Assembly: GCA_964631835.1 (NCBI GenBank)
Contig: CAZWAD010000001.1
Location: forward strand, 186,001-250,000
DNA length: 64,000 nucleotides
Origin: Bog-950 sp964631835
Lineage (GTDB): Bacteria; Bacteroidota; Bacteroidia; Chitinophagales; LD1
Reading direction: 5' to 3'
Shown here: positions 17,869-25,760 of the stretch, piece by piece
Layout: every line of letters begins with the position of its first letter
Numbering within the stretch: the first letter of the stretch is position 1
Position numbers and translations under genes: made by a program
Notes under the pieces: model-generated
What the model was told of the DNA's origin: nothing
The model's database searches: none
Seen by the model: the letters and a program-made list of their open reading frames with translations, nothing else

Positions 17869-18897
17869 TTATACGGGCTTGAAGAAAAATTCCTGGTAGC
17901 TGCGCAACAGTTTGCCGAAAACGTAATACTGAACAATGGCAAAATCGCGCCCGTTGTTGAGCGAGGCAAAATACCGGTCCACATCGTAAGTCATTTCATT
18001 GCCTTTTGAATCGAACTGGGTTTTGCTGCGCTTGCTAACCGGCATGTAAAACATTTTTACTTCGTTAACCGAATTGCCGGTTCGGACTGTAATAATGCAA
18101 TAGGGAGTTGTTTTTACGACCGAATCTTTCTTCGCGTAGTCGTTTTGAAAAGCCTCCAGATAGATGGAAGAATAAAAGGCAAGATACTGGCGGATATATT
18201 TTTGTTTGTAATCACTATTCAACCGGAATTTTTCATTGAGTGGCGAAAGGGAGAAAGAATCTTCCGCCACGCGCGTTATCGAAAACGATTTCGCCTCATC
18301 GCCCGGATATTCCACATGCAGCGATTTTATTTCTTCCGGTTGGTAATTGAAAACCTGGCGGGTTCTCCAAATTTCTTCATCGGTGTTGAACCGGTTGGTC
18401 AGGTAACCTTTGAACCCCGGAATGTAAGTCATGTGCGGGCGCGAAACAGGAGTTCCGGTTTCTTCCAGAAGCATGTAAGTGTTTTGTCCGTCAATGGTTG
18501 GTCCTCCAACCCAGTAGCTTTTTAGCAGTTCATTGTCCGAATCAAAAACTTCAACATGCACTCCTTTTGATGACATATCGAGGATAACATTATCATGTGC
18601 AGCAGCGGGAACCGGGCTCCGGGACACAACCCGTGTAATTGCCTCCAGAATACTTTGCATCAGGTCTTCCCGCGCACGATACTTGCCGTTTACGAACCAT
18701 ACCCCGCTGGAATCGGCAAGCTCGATTCTTTTTTTCTCTTTATCGGTGAGAATGATTTTAGAAATTTCTTTGGAATCTTTTACGGCAAAATTCCCTTCGC
18801 GCTCCTCCATTGTACCCGGGGTTTGATTGCGGATAAGCCAAACGACACCGGTAAGAAGCAGAACGATTATTACTGCATGAGGAAGATATTTTTTCAC
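17869..18897 (-). CDS. DUF4340 domain protein of the gliding transporter cluster
   Basis: The 342-residue protein starts at GTG 18897 with a membrane anchor (YLPHAVIIVLLLTGVVWLI) followed by a periplasmic DUF4340 domain (SKIILTDKEKKRIELADSSGVWFVNG ... YRAREDLMQSILEAI). DUF4340 proteins accompany GldG-type auxiliary ABC transporter components in many bacteria. It lies 51 bp downstream of gldG on the same strand, so it is probably the last gene of the gldA-gldF-gldG operon. Its molecular role is not known. Confidence 0.82.
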   Translation of the reverse strand: MKKYLPHAVIIVLLLTGVVWLIRNQTPGTMEEREGNFAVKDSKEISKIILTDKEKKRIELADSSGVWFVNGKYRAREDLMQSILEAITRVVSRSPVPAAAHDNVILDMSSKGVHVEVFDSDNELLKSYWVGGPTIDGQNTYMLLEETGTPVSRPHMTYIPGFKGYLTNRFNTDEEIWRTRQVFNYQPEEIKSLHVEYPGDEAKSFSITRVAEDSFSLSPLNEKFRLNSDYKQKYIRQYLAFYSSIYLEAFQNDYAKKDSVVKTTPYCIITVRTGNSVNEVKMFYMPVSKRSKTQFDSKGNEMTYDVDRYFASLNNGRDFAIVQYYVFGKLLRSYQEFFFKPV

Positions 18898-18948
18898 AAA
18901 GCGAAGTAGAGTAAAATTTACAAAGGAAGTGTCACAGAATTGTAAAAA

Positions 18949-20673
18949 TCAGGCGGCATATTTCCTGCGCCTGTAAGCCCCAAACCCCACGCCAAATAAA
19001 ACAACAAGCAGAATCGGCATAGCAATATTAATAAGCTGCCATTTCAGTTTTTCGTCTTCGGCTTTCACGGTATTCAGCAGCCGCAACTTTACTTCTTTGT
19101 TGCGCGTTTCGAGAATTCCGCTTTCATCAACCAGGTATTCAATGCAGTTGAGGATAAAATCATTATTGGCAAATTGTTGTTTTGTGTACATATAATAACC
19201 GAGAGGATAAGCGCTACTGTCGCTGCGCACCTCATTGCGGATAATATCGCCATCGGCAATCACAATCATTTTGCTCTTGGGGCTCTTCTCCGAAAATTTT
19301 AAAGTTTCAACGGTATCGCCCATGGCAAGAAACTCAGGGGACAAACGGTTTTTGTAAACCGACTCGAATTCACCTTCGAGCAAAACTGCGATTGGTAATT
19401 TGGGGGAGTTGTAGTATTCGGGATTTGGCTTGCTCTGCAAAATTCCGAAGTGAACGCGTGTAGGCGTAAGCTGTGCTTTTGCATTATCGGTGGTGTGCAG
19501 CAGAATCGTTTTGTTTACTCCCGGATTTTTAATTGTATCAACAGTGCTGGCGAAAAAACCTGCAACCGGGTCAAGATTACGGACTATGGCGTGATTGTTT
19601 TCTGAAATCAAAAGCGGGAAATAATACCAGGGGAACATTTCGGTTTGAGGCGCGCTGCCCATTTGCCCCACCACTAACGGAATCTGGTTACAGAGATTGA
19701 TGTCCTGAACTACATCGGCATTAATCCGAACTCCGTATTTAAAGAGCATATCGTCCAGATTAAAATCAGTCCCCTGAACAAACTGACCGGTAGGGCTTCT
19801 TTTTAAGCTGTCCATCTCCGCATTGGTTCCATCTGCCAGCCACAAAACTTTTCCCCCGTGCATAATGTACTGGTCAATTTTGTATTTGTCTTTCTCATCG
19901 AAAGCAGTTGTCGGCTTTGCAATAATGATAACATCAACTCTTTCGGGAATATGATAATTGATATGCAGGTCAAAATCCTTCACTTCGTATTGAAGCGATG
20001 CAAGTGTATTTCTAATGCCGGCAGTTTCGATTAACGAAAGCTCTCCATTTCCGTGAATAAAAGCTACTTGTGGCGCGCGGTATTGTGTAAGTTTTTTGAT
20101 AGCATTAGAGAATTTGTATTCGAGCAGAACTTCCGAATTATTCAGGATTTGCTGAGGTGAAAATCCAATTTGATTTTCCAGCAACTGCACGGGCATTTCT
20201 CTTCCGCCATAAGTTACAATTGCTCCGGGAAAAATTAGCTGCTGTTTGCTTTCGGTTTTGCTTTTGGTGGTGAGGTTGGTAGGTGCCAGTCCGCGCTGAA
20301 TCAAATCGCTCATCAATGCTTTGCGCTCATCCAGATTCTGAATCGCCATCGGGTCAATGAATTGATACTCGATATTCTTTCCTCCGTAAGCGCGATATTC
20401 ACTCAGCAGGTTTTTGGTTGATTCCTTCAGTCGGGTAAACCCCGCATTCAAATCTCCATCGAGGTAAACTTTTACTGTCACCACATCTTTCAGCTTTTTT
20501 GCCATCTCTTTCGATGGCTTTGAAATAGAGTAACGTTTTTCAGAGGTCAAATCCATACGGAAATAGAAATAAACCGAAACCACATTCAGCAAAACCAAAA
20601 TAGAGAATACCAGCACCAAGCGAATGATGGCATCTCTCCTGTTAGTAAGAAAGTTGCCTTTGAGTATTACCAT
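18949..20673 (-). CDS. gldG: Gliding-motility-associated ABC transporter component GldG
   Basis: The 574-residue protein has an N-terminal membrane segment (IIRLVLVFSILVLLNVVSVYFYF), a large periplasmic domain of the ABC_transp_aux (GldG/IFT52-like) type with PQVAFIHGNGELSLIETAGI and DVIIIAKPTTAFDEKDKYKIDQYI, and a C-terminal membrane segment (INIAMPILLVVLFGVGFG) with a basic tail. In flavobacteria GldA, GldF and GldG form an ABC transporter linked to gliding; its substrate is unknown. Its start overlaps the end of gldF by 7 bp. Confidence 0.93.
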   Translation of the reverse strand: MVILKGNFLTNRRDAIIRLVLVFSILVLLNVVSVYFYFRMDLTSEKRYSISKPSKEMAKKLKDVVTVKVYLDGDLNAGFTRLKESTKNLLSEYRAYGGKNIEYQFIDPMAIQNLDERKALMSDLIQRGLAPTNLTTKSKTESKQQLIFPGAIVTYGGREMPVQLLENQIGFSPQQILNNSEVLLEYKFSNAIKKLTQYRAPQVAFIHGNGELSLIETAGIRNTLASLQYEVKDFDLHINYHIPERVDVIIIAKPTTAFDEKDKYKIDQYIMHGGKVLWLADGTNAEMDSLKRSPTGQFVQGTDFNLDDMLFKYGVRINADVVQDINLCNQIPLVVGQMGSAPQTEMFPWYYFPLLISENNHAIVRNLDPVAGFFASTVDTIKNPGVNKTILLHTTDNAKAQLTPTRVHFGILQSKPNPEYYNSPKLPIAVLLEGEFESVYKNRLSPEFLAMGDTVETLKFSEKSPKSKMIVIADGDIIRNEVRSDSSAYPLGYYMYTKQQFANNDFILNCIEYLVDESGILETRNKEVKLRLLNTVKAEDEKLKWQLINIAMPILLVVLFGVGFGAYRRRKYAA

Positions 20674-21398
20674 CTTCTGCTCGAAAGCGCGGTTCGCGTG
20701 AAAAGAATAAAGGCTGAAATAACAGAAAGGAAATAAACAACATCGCGACTGTCAATTACTCCTTTGCCCATGGCATCGTAGTGTGTGCTTAGCCCGAACG
20801 ATTCAATTAAGTAATCGTTCTTTCCAAAAAATATTCCGAACTGAGAAAGGTAGCTAAAGGCGAGATAAAGAAAAAAGCATAAGAACACACTCAGTATAAA
20901 TGCAACAATTTGGTTTGAGGTAATAGAAGAGCAGAAAATTCCGATGGCAGCAAAGACCGCTCCGAGAAAAAACAAACCGAAATAAGAACCGAGAATTCCG
21001 CCAGCATCCACATTACCAACAGGTGAGGCAAGAGAATAAATGGTATAGAAATAAATAAAAGTAGGGACGATAGCAATGAAAACCAAGACGAGTGCTGCAA
21101 AATACTTCCCGAGAATGATTTGCAGTTCGGTTACCGGTCTTGTTGAAAGCAATTCAATAGTTCCTGTATTAATTTCCTCGGCAAATGAGCGCATGGTTAT
21201 GGCTGGAATCAGGAAAATGAAAATGTAGGGGGCAATGCTGAAAAAAGAGTCAAGTGTAGCGTAGCCGAAATCGAAAATATTGGTATCGGGAAAAATCCAC
21301 ATAAACAAACCGAGTGCCAGAAGAAACACAATGATGGCGATATAGCCAATCAACGAGCCGAAAAATTGTTTGAGTTCTTTGAGAAAGATTGCTTTCAT
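20667..21398 (-). CDS. gldF: ABC transporter permease GldF
   Basis: The 243-residue integral membrane protein has six hydrophobic segments and the ABC2-permease signature of GldF: MKAIFLKELKQFFGSLIGYIAI at the start, then ITMRSFAEEINTGTIELLSTRPVTELQIILGKY, the cytoplasmic coupling region. It forms the membrane part of the transporter with GldA. Both ends overlap neighbours (4 bp with gldA, 7 bp with gldG), which points to translational coupling. Confidence 0.94.
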   Translation of the reverse strand: MKAIFLKELKQFFGSLIGYIAIIVFLLALGLFMWIFPDTNIFDFGYATLDSFFSIAPYIFIFLIPAITMRSFAEEINTGTIELLSTRPVTELQIILGKYFAALVLVFIAIVPTFIYFYTIYSLASPVGNVDAGGILGSYFGLFFLGAVFAAIGIFCSSITSNQIVAFILSVFLCFFLYLAFSYLSQFGIFFGKNDYLIESFGLSTHYDAMGKGVIDSRDVVYFLSVISAFILFTRTALSSRRW

Positions 21399-22303
21399 CG
21401 GGTGAGCTGTTTGAAAATATCTTCCAAAGACGATTCCTCCTTATACAGCGAAAGCAACGTCAGATTTTTCTCTTTCGCAAAATTGAAAATCTCTTCACGA
21501 AGGTCTTTATTTCCTTCTGAAACAAAATTCCATTTGCTGTCTTTCAGTTGCTCATAGCTTTTTACTCCTCGTATAGCGCTAAGCAATGAACGCTCAACAG
21601 GCTGCTTGAATTCAACGGTTACAATTATTTCATTGCCTATTCTGTTTTGAAGATTGGCGGTTAAATCATCAGCAACAATTTTTCCTTTATTAATTATAAT
21701 CACCCGGTCTGCCACCGCCTGCACCTCCTGCATAATGTGCGAAGAGAAAATTACTGTTTTGTCTTTTCCGAGTTGCTTAATCAAAGAACGGATTTCGGTC
21801 AATTGGTTCGGGTCAAGCCCCGAAGTGGGTTCATCTAATATCAATACTTCGGGATCGTGCAACATTGCCTGTGCCAACCCAACGCGCTGTTTAAATCCTT
21901 TTGAAAGCTGACCGACTTTCTTTTTCCGCTCCGTGGTTAAGCCGGTTGCTTCAATCATTTCATCAATTCGCGCTTTCGTAATCTTCCCAAGTTTGTGAAG
22001 ACCAGCCATAAATTCAAGATATTCCTTGACGAACATATCGTGGTAAAGCGGATTATTTTCGGGCAGGTAGCCGATTCGCTTTGTTACTTCAAGCGGGGCG
22101 GAGGTTGTATCAAACCCGCACACCCCAGCTTTGCCCGATGACTGCGGAATAAAACAGGTGAGAATTTTCATGGTCGTAGATTTTCCGGCACCGTTGGGGC
22201 CCAGAAAACCCAGAACTTCACCCTTGTTCACCTCAAACGAAATTCCGTCCACAGCTTTTTGTGAGCCGTAAATTTTAGTTAGTCCGGAAACTTTTACTGA
22301 CAT
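21395..22303 (-). CDS. gldA: ABC transporter ATP-binding protein GldA
   Basis: The 302-residue ATPase has Walker A (GPNGAGKSTTMK), a Q-loop region (GYLPENNPLY), the ABC signature (LSKGFKQRVGLAQAM), Walker B (VLILDEPTSGLDP) and the switch His (IFSSHIMQEV). The C-terminal 80 residues form the GldA-type regulatory extension. It energises the GldF permease at the cytoplasmic face and is the first gene of the cluster. The gene order gldA-gldF-gldG is compact here, unlike some flavobacteria where gldA is separate. Confidence 0.94.
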   Translation of the reverse strand: MSVKVSGLTKIYGSQKAVDGISFEVNKGEVLGFLGPNGAGKSTTMKILTCFIPQSSGKAGVCGFDTTSAPLEVTKRIGYLPENNPLYHDMFVKEYLEFMAGLHKLGKITKARIDEMIEATGLTTERKKKVGQLSKGFKQRVGLAQAMLHDPEVLILDEPTSGLDPNQLTEIRSLIKQLGKDKTVIFSSHIMQEVQAVADRVIIINKGKIVADDLTANLQNRIGNEIIVTVEFKQPVERSLLSAIRGVKSYEQLKDSKWNFVSEGNKDLREEIFNFAKEKNLTLLSLYKEESSLEDIFKQLTR

Positions 22304-22370
22304 CAGAATATTAAAGGAGCGAATTACGAGTTATGCAACAACACTTCCAAAAAGAAATGTCACAGTTGTG

Positions 22371-22736
22371 TCATTTTTCTTTAAAAGCATATTTCCGCTT
22401 TTTGAGATTAAATTTCTTCTGTTCCGCTTTTGTGGTGCAAACACAATTTAATTTCAGCGGAGTGCCAAGCATGCGCACATTAGGCGGAATTTTTCCCAGC
22501 CAGCCGGTAAAACAAATTTTTAGCCCTTCCTTTTTGTATTCTTCGGGAAGTTGCTGCGAAATGTAACGCATATTCGGGTTATCATCCGGAACAATCACCA
22601 CGGTTTCCTTGTCTTCCAGAAATTTTACCGTGCCTTTTACTCCTTTCACTTTTCTCTCCCATTCAAAATCAAGTCCCTGGCTTTTTACGAAAAGAATTGC
22701 CAGTAACCCAACAACTAAAACCGGAATCTTTTTCAT
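22371..22736 (-). CDS. Small secreted protein of unknown function
   Basis: The 121-residue protein begins with a signal peptide (MKKIPVLVVGLLAILFVKSQG). The mature domain of about 100 residues has the sequence IVPDDNPNMRYISQQLPEEYKKEGLKICFTGWLGKIPPNVRMLGTPLKL, a pattern I have seen in small secreted Bacteroidota proteins of unknown role; it is probably a single small beta domain. It stands alone between gldA and glyS. Confidence 0.65.
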   Translation of the reverse strand: MKKIPVLVVGLLAILFVKSQGLDFEWERKVKGVKGTVKFLEDKETVVIVPDDNPNMRYISQQLPEEYKKEGLKICFTGWLGKIPPNVRMLGTPLKLNCVCTTKAEQKKFNLKKRKYAFKEK

Positions 22737-22814
22737 AAAGTTTTTTCTTTTTCCATTTCAAACGCCTTGCCAAAACTAAAATTATCTGCGCGGTATCCTC
22801 TCTCATTGCTTTTT

Positions 22815-22822
22815 TATATTCG
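22815..22822 (+). promoter_or_regulatory. -7-like element TATATTCG before glyS
   Basis: TATATTCG differs from TAnnTTTG at one base and is followed after 6 nt by the glyS ATG at 22829, again implying a leaderless or very short leader. Confidence 0.45.
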
Positions 22823-22828
22823 CGCATT

Positions 22829-24370
22829 ATGAGCAAAGAGAGCACACAGAACCTTTTTCAGGAAATAATTTCACATTGTAAAGAATACGGGTTCATCTTC
22901 CCTTCCTCCGAAATTTATGACGGCCTCAGCGCGGTGTACGATTATGGCCCGTATGGTGTTGAGTTGAAGAAAAACATTCAGGAATACTGGTGGAAGAGTA
23001 TGGTGCAGCTCAATGAGAACATTGTAGGTCTTGATGCCGCTATATTTATGCATCCGAAAACATGGAAAGCTTCGGGGCATGTGGACGCTTTCAACGACCC
23101 GCTGATTGACAATAAAGATTCCAAGAAGCGCTACCGTGCTGATGTGCTGATTGAGGATGCCATGGCGAAGATTGAGGAGAAGATTGACAGGGAAGCGGAG
23201 AAGGCACAGAAGAAATTTGGTGAGAGTTTTAATAGGGAAATGTTTCTGCAAACCAATCCGAATGTGTTGCGGAATAAAGAGAAATTGAATGTTATTGAAT
23301 CGCGGTTTAAAAAAGCGCTGGATGACAACAACCTCGAAGAAGTTCGCCAAATCATTGTTGATTTGGAAATTGCCTGCCCTATCAGCGGTACGCGTAACTG
23401 GACGGATGTTCGCCAATTCAACCTCATGTTCTCTACCGAAATGGGTTCGGTGGCTGAAGAAGCCTCAACCATTTACCTGCGTCCTGAAACGGCACAGGGA
23501 ATTTTTGTAAACTTTCTCAGTGTACAGAAAACTTCCCGGCAGCAAATTCCGTTTGGTATTGCACAGGTGGGTAAAGCATTCAGAAATGAAATCGTAGCCC
23601 GCCAGTTTATTTTCCGCACCCGCGAGTTTGAGCAGATGGAGATGCAGTTCTTTGTCCGCCCCGGTACGGAAATGGAATGGTACAACAAGTGGAAGGAGAC
23701 CCGTATGAAGTGGCACCGGTCGCTTGGTTTTGCTGAAAGTAATCTGAAATTCTACGACCACTTAAAGCTGGCGCACTACGCCAACGCTGCCGTTGATATT
23801 CAATTCAACTTTCCGTTTGGGTTTAAAGAAATTGAAGGCATTCACTCGCGCACAGATTTTGATTTAAAAAATCACCAGGAACTTTCCGGAAAAAAATTGC
23901 AGTATTTCGATTCGGAACTAAATCAAAGCTATATTCCTTATGTAGTGGAAACCTCAATAGGGTTGAACCGGACATTTCTGGCGTTGCTTTGCAACGGCTA
24001 CAAAACCGAGAAGCTCGAAGACGGCAGCGACCGCGTAGTGCTGGCACTTCCTCCATTCCTGGCGCCTGTTCAAATTGCCATTTTCCCGTTGGTGAAAAAA
24101 GACGGGCTTCCTGAAAAAGCGATGGAGATTTTTGATTCGCTACGCTGGGATTTCCAGTGCTTTTACGAAGAGAAAGATTCAATCGGCAAGCGCTACCGCA
24201 GGCAGGATGCACTCGGCACACCATACTGCATTACCGTTGATGCCGAAACACTTACTAACAATACCGTTACTCTCCGCGACCGCGACACCATGAAGCAGGA
24301 AAGAATTTCAATTGCAGAATTGAAAACGGTTGTCAGCGAAAAAATAGATTGGAGAAAGGGGCTTAAATAG
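22829..24370 (+). CDS. glyS: Glycyl-tRNA synthetase, single-chain class II type
   Basis: Charges tRNA-Gly in the cytoplasm. The 513-residue protein is of the alpha2 (eukaryote/archaea-like) class IIa type found in Bacteroidota, not the bacterial alpha2beta2 GlyQ/GlyS type. It has the N-terminal motif 1 region (YGFIFPSSEIYDGLSAVYDYGPYGVELKKN), motif 2 (FRNEIVARQFIFRTREFEQMEMQFF), the family-specific LRPETAQGIFVNF, motif 3 (PYVVETSIGLNRTFLALLCNGY) and a C-terminal anticodon-binding domain (VQIAIFPLVKKDGL). A charged stretch at about 105-170 is a lineage insertion. Confidence 0.97.
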   Translation: MSKESTQNLFQEIISHCKEYGFIFPSSEIYDGLSAVYDYGPYGVELKKNIQEYWWKSMVQLNENIVGLDAAIFMHPKTWKASGHVDAFNDPLIDNKDSKKRYRADVLIEDAMAKIEEKIDREAEKAQKKFGESFNREMFLQTNPNVLRNKEKLNVIESRFKKALDDNNLEEVRQIIVDLEIACPISGTRNWTDVRQFNLMFSTEMGSVAEEASTIYLRPETAQGIFVNFLSVQKTSRQQIPFGIAQVGKAFRNEIVARQFIFRTREFEQMEMQFFVRPGTEMEWYNKWKETRMKWHRSLGFAESNLKFYDHLKLAHYANAAVDIQFNFPFGFKEIEGIHSRTDFDLKNHQELSGKKLQYFDSELNQSYIPYVVETSIGLNRTFLALLCNGYKTEKLEDGSDRVVLALPPFLAPVQIAIFPLVKKDGLPEKAMEIFDSLRWDFQCFYEEKDSIGKRYRRQDALGTPYCITVDAETLTNNTVTLRDRDTMKQERISIAELKTVVSEKIDWRKGLK

Positions 24371-24419
24371 CTCTGGGGGTCACAAAACCCGGTTCAAAAT
24401 CGCAGTAATTTACCGCCCT

Positions 24420-24650
24420 TTCGCACTTTTGGGGTGCTATGTCTTACTTTTTAAGTTCCACGTCTTACTTCTTGTGTGCGATGTCTTAGTTTTAGGGTGC
24501 CATGTCTTACTCTTTATGTGCGAAGTCTTACTTATAGAGTGCTCTTTCTTACTCTTTGACTTCCATTTCTCACTGTTTAAGTTCCATGTCTTACTCCTAT
24601 TGTGCTATTTCTTACTTTGTATGTGCTGCGTCTTACCTCTGAACTTCGAT
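24420..24650. repeat. Exact 21-bp tandem array (about 11 units)
   Basis: The motif GTCTTAC or a one-to-two-base variant starts at 24441, 24462, 24483, 24504, 24525, 24546, 24567, 24588, 24609 and 24630, always exactly 21 bp apart. An eleventh, weaker unit (TTCGCACTTTTGGGGTGC) begins at 24420. Units end in TTCCAT/TTCCAC or GTGC(C/T)AT. There are no unique spacers, so this is not CRISPR. The array lies between glyS and the gene at 24709. Open frames through it are by-products of the 21-bp (7-codon) period. Confidence 0.88.
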
Positions 24651-24651
24651 T

Positions 24652-24667
24652 TTGCACACGTGTGCAA
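24652..24667. promoter_or_regulatory. Perfect 16-bp palindrome TTGCACACGTGTGCAA
   Basis: This perfect palindrome directly follows the 21-bp array and lies 42 bp before the ATG at 24709. It is a good candidate for a dimeric transcription factor site. Its half-site TTGCA resembles the TTGCA/GTTGC half-sites at 14785-15048. Confidence 0.6.
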
Positions 24668-24708
24668 GTATTTCGCATAAAATTGCTATACTTTTACACA
24701 AAAATGCC

Positions 24709-24969
24709 ATGATTAAGAAAATTACGGGAGAAGAATTTGAACAACTTGGCTACAAAGCCGGAGGGCGGGCAACACCGGCTTACAACGCTATTATTGGCTT
24801 ACGGCAAGGCGAGGCGGTGGTTATTCCGAAAACCGATTGGCGAAGCCGGACCAAAACCCCTTCGAGCAAATGCCGCAGAATTGAAAAGAAATTTGCCACC
24901 ATGAAAGTAAAATACAAATGTGTGGAGTTGACGGACGGCAGCGGATGGGCGGTGAAAAGGCTTGCTTAA
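24709..24969 (+). CDS. Small basic protein of unknown function
   Basis: The 86-residue protein starts at ATG 24709; the frame is open further upstream but runs into the repeat array. It is rich in Lys/Arg (KTDWRSRTKTPSSKCRRIEKKFATMKVKYKC), begins MIKKITGEEFEQLGYKAGGR and ends DGSGWAVKRLA. No signal or membrane segment is present. Basic, compact and cytoplasmic, it could bind nucleic acid, but I recognise no family. It is 9 bp upstream of the DUF167 gene and probably cotranscribed. Its position directly behind the 21-bp array and palindrome is notable. Confidence 0.65.
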   Translation: MIKKITGEEFEQLGYKAGGRATPAYNAIIGLRQGEAVVIPKTDWRSRTKTPSSKCRRIEKKFATMKVKYKCVELTDGSGWAVKRLA

Positions 24970-24978
24970 ATTGGAGGA

Positions 24979-25236
24979 ATGAAACTACGCCTTAAAGTAA
25001 AGCCCAATTCAAGAAACGATGAAATTGCCCGCGAAGCTGACGGCTCGCTGAAAGTGAAAATACTCGCACAACCGGTAGAAGGCAAAGCCAACCGGTACTT
25101 AATTGAATATCTGAGCCGTTTGCTGAATTTGTCGAAATCGAAAATTACTTTGTTGAAGGGCAAAAGCAGTTCGTTTAAAACGGTAGAGATTGATGCCGAT
25201 GAGAAGGCGGTAAATGAAAAGTTTTCCAAATATTAG
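24979..25236 (+). CDS. DUF167 (YggU) family protein
   Basis: The 85-residue protein shows the DUF167 pattern: LRLKVKPNSRNDEIAREADGSLKVKILAQPVEGKANRYLIEYLSRLLNLSKSKITLLKGKSSSFKTVEI. The family is small, conserved and of unknown function. A GGAGG sequence at 24973-24977 lies almost on the start codon, closer than usual. Its stop overlaps the convergent recX stop by 4 bp. Confidence 0.92.
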   Translation: MKLRLKVKPNSRNDEIAREADGSLKVKILAQPVEGKANRYLIEYLSRLLNLSKSKITLLKGKSSSFKTVEIDADEKAVNEKFSKY

Positions 25237-25682
25237 TTGAAATCTTTCATCACTTTCAGCACCTTATTCATTTCAAAACCTTTACTTAAAAGAAACCTGA
25301 GCAATTTGTTTTTCCTTTCGCGGGGAGTGGCGGCTTTAATGGTGTTCCATTTTTTGGCTGCAATTATTTTCAGTTGCTCCGAATACGTTTCGTCATTCAT
25401 GGCATCAAGACACTTCTTTATCAACGGCAAGTCAATTCCTTTTTGAAGCAGAGCGGATTTTATTTTATTCCTGCCCCATTTTTTTCGAATGTGCCCGTTT
25501 ACAAAAAACAAGGTATAACGCTCTTCGTCTAAGTATTTTTCCTGTTTCAGCCGGCTGATATATTCGCTGTAATCGTTTTTATCTGCTTTCAGTTTGTGCA
25601 GCTTGTCCTTTACGTCAGCGGCACAGCGCTCCTGGTAAGCGCAATAGTCAGTCAGCTTGTTGTAAGTATCTTTATTGAACAT
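25233..25682 (-). CDS. recX: Regulatory protein RecX
   Basis: The ATG at 25682 is chosen; the upstream open extension of 56 residues is basic and non-homologous. The 149-residue helical protein has the RecX three-helix repeats: TYNKLTDYCAYQERCAADVKDKL, YISRLKQEKYLDEERYTLFFVNGHIRKKWGRNKIKSALLQKGI and the C-terminal NKLLRFLLSKGFEMNKVLKVMKDF. RecX inhibits RecA filament growth and so modulates recombination and repair. recA is not in the window. It is transcribed alone. Confidence 0.88.
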   Translation of the reverse strand: MFNKDTYNKLTDYCAYQERCAADVKDKLHKLKADKNDYSEYISRLKQEKYLDEERYTLFFVNGHIRKKWGRNKIKSALLQKGIDLPLIKKCLDAMNDETYSEQLKIIAAKKWNTIKAATPRERKNKLLRFLLSKGFEMNKVLKVMKDFN

Positions 25683-25748
25683 GAGAGCACCGGTTCGTAA
25701 AAATCTGAAAAAATGTTCCGGTAAATGTATTTCAGTTCGCCACGAAAT

Positions 25749-25756
25749 TATATTTG
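25749..25756 (+). promoter_or_regulatory. -7 element TATATTTG immediately before a GTG start
   Basis: TATATTTG matches the consensus exactly and is followed after only 4 nt by the GTG at 25761. The mRNA is probably leaderless. Confidence 0.55.
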
Positions 25757-25760
25757 CGCG

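Noticed and set aside
24420..24650. CRISPR array
   Set aside because: Units are only 21 bp, have no unique spacers, and there are no cas genes.
24429..24680. Reading frame through the 24441 array (Leu/Phe/Cys heptads)
   Set aside because: The heptad pattern follows from the 21-bp (7-codon) repeat; composition is not protein-like and no start signal is present.
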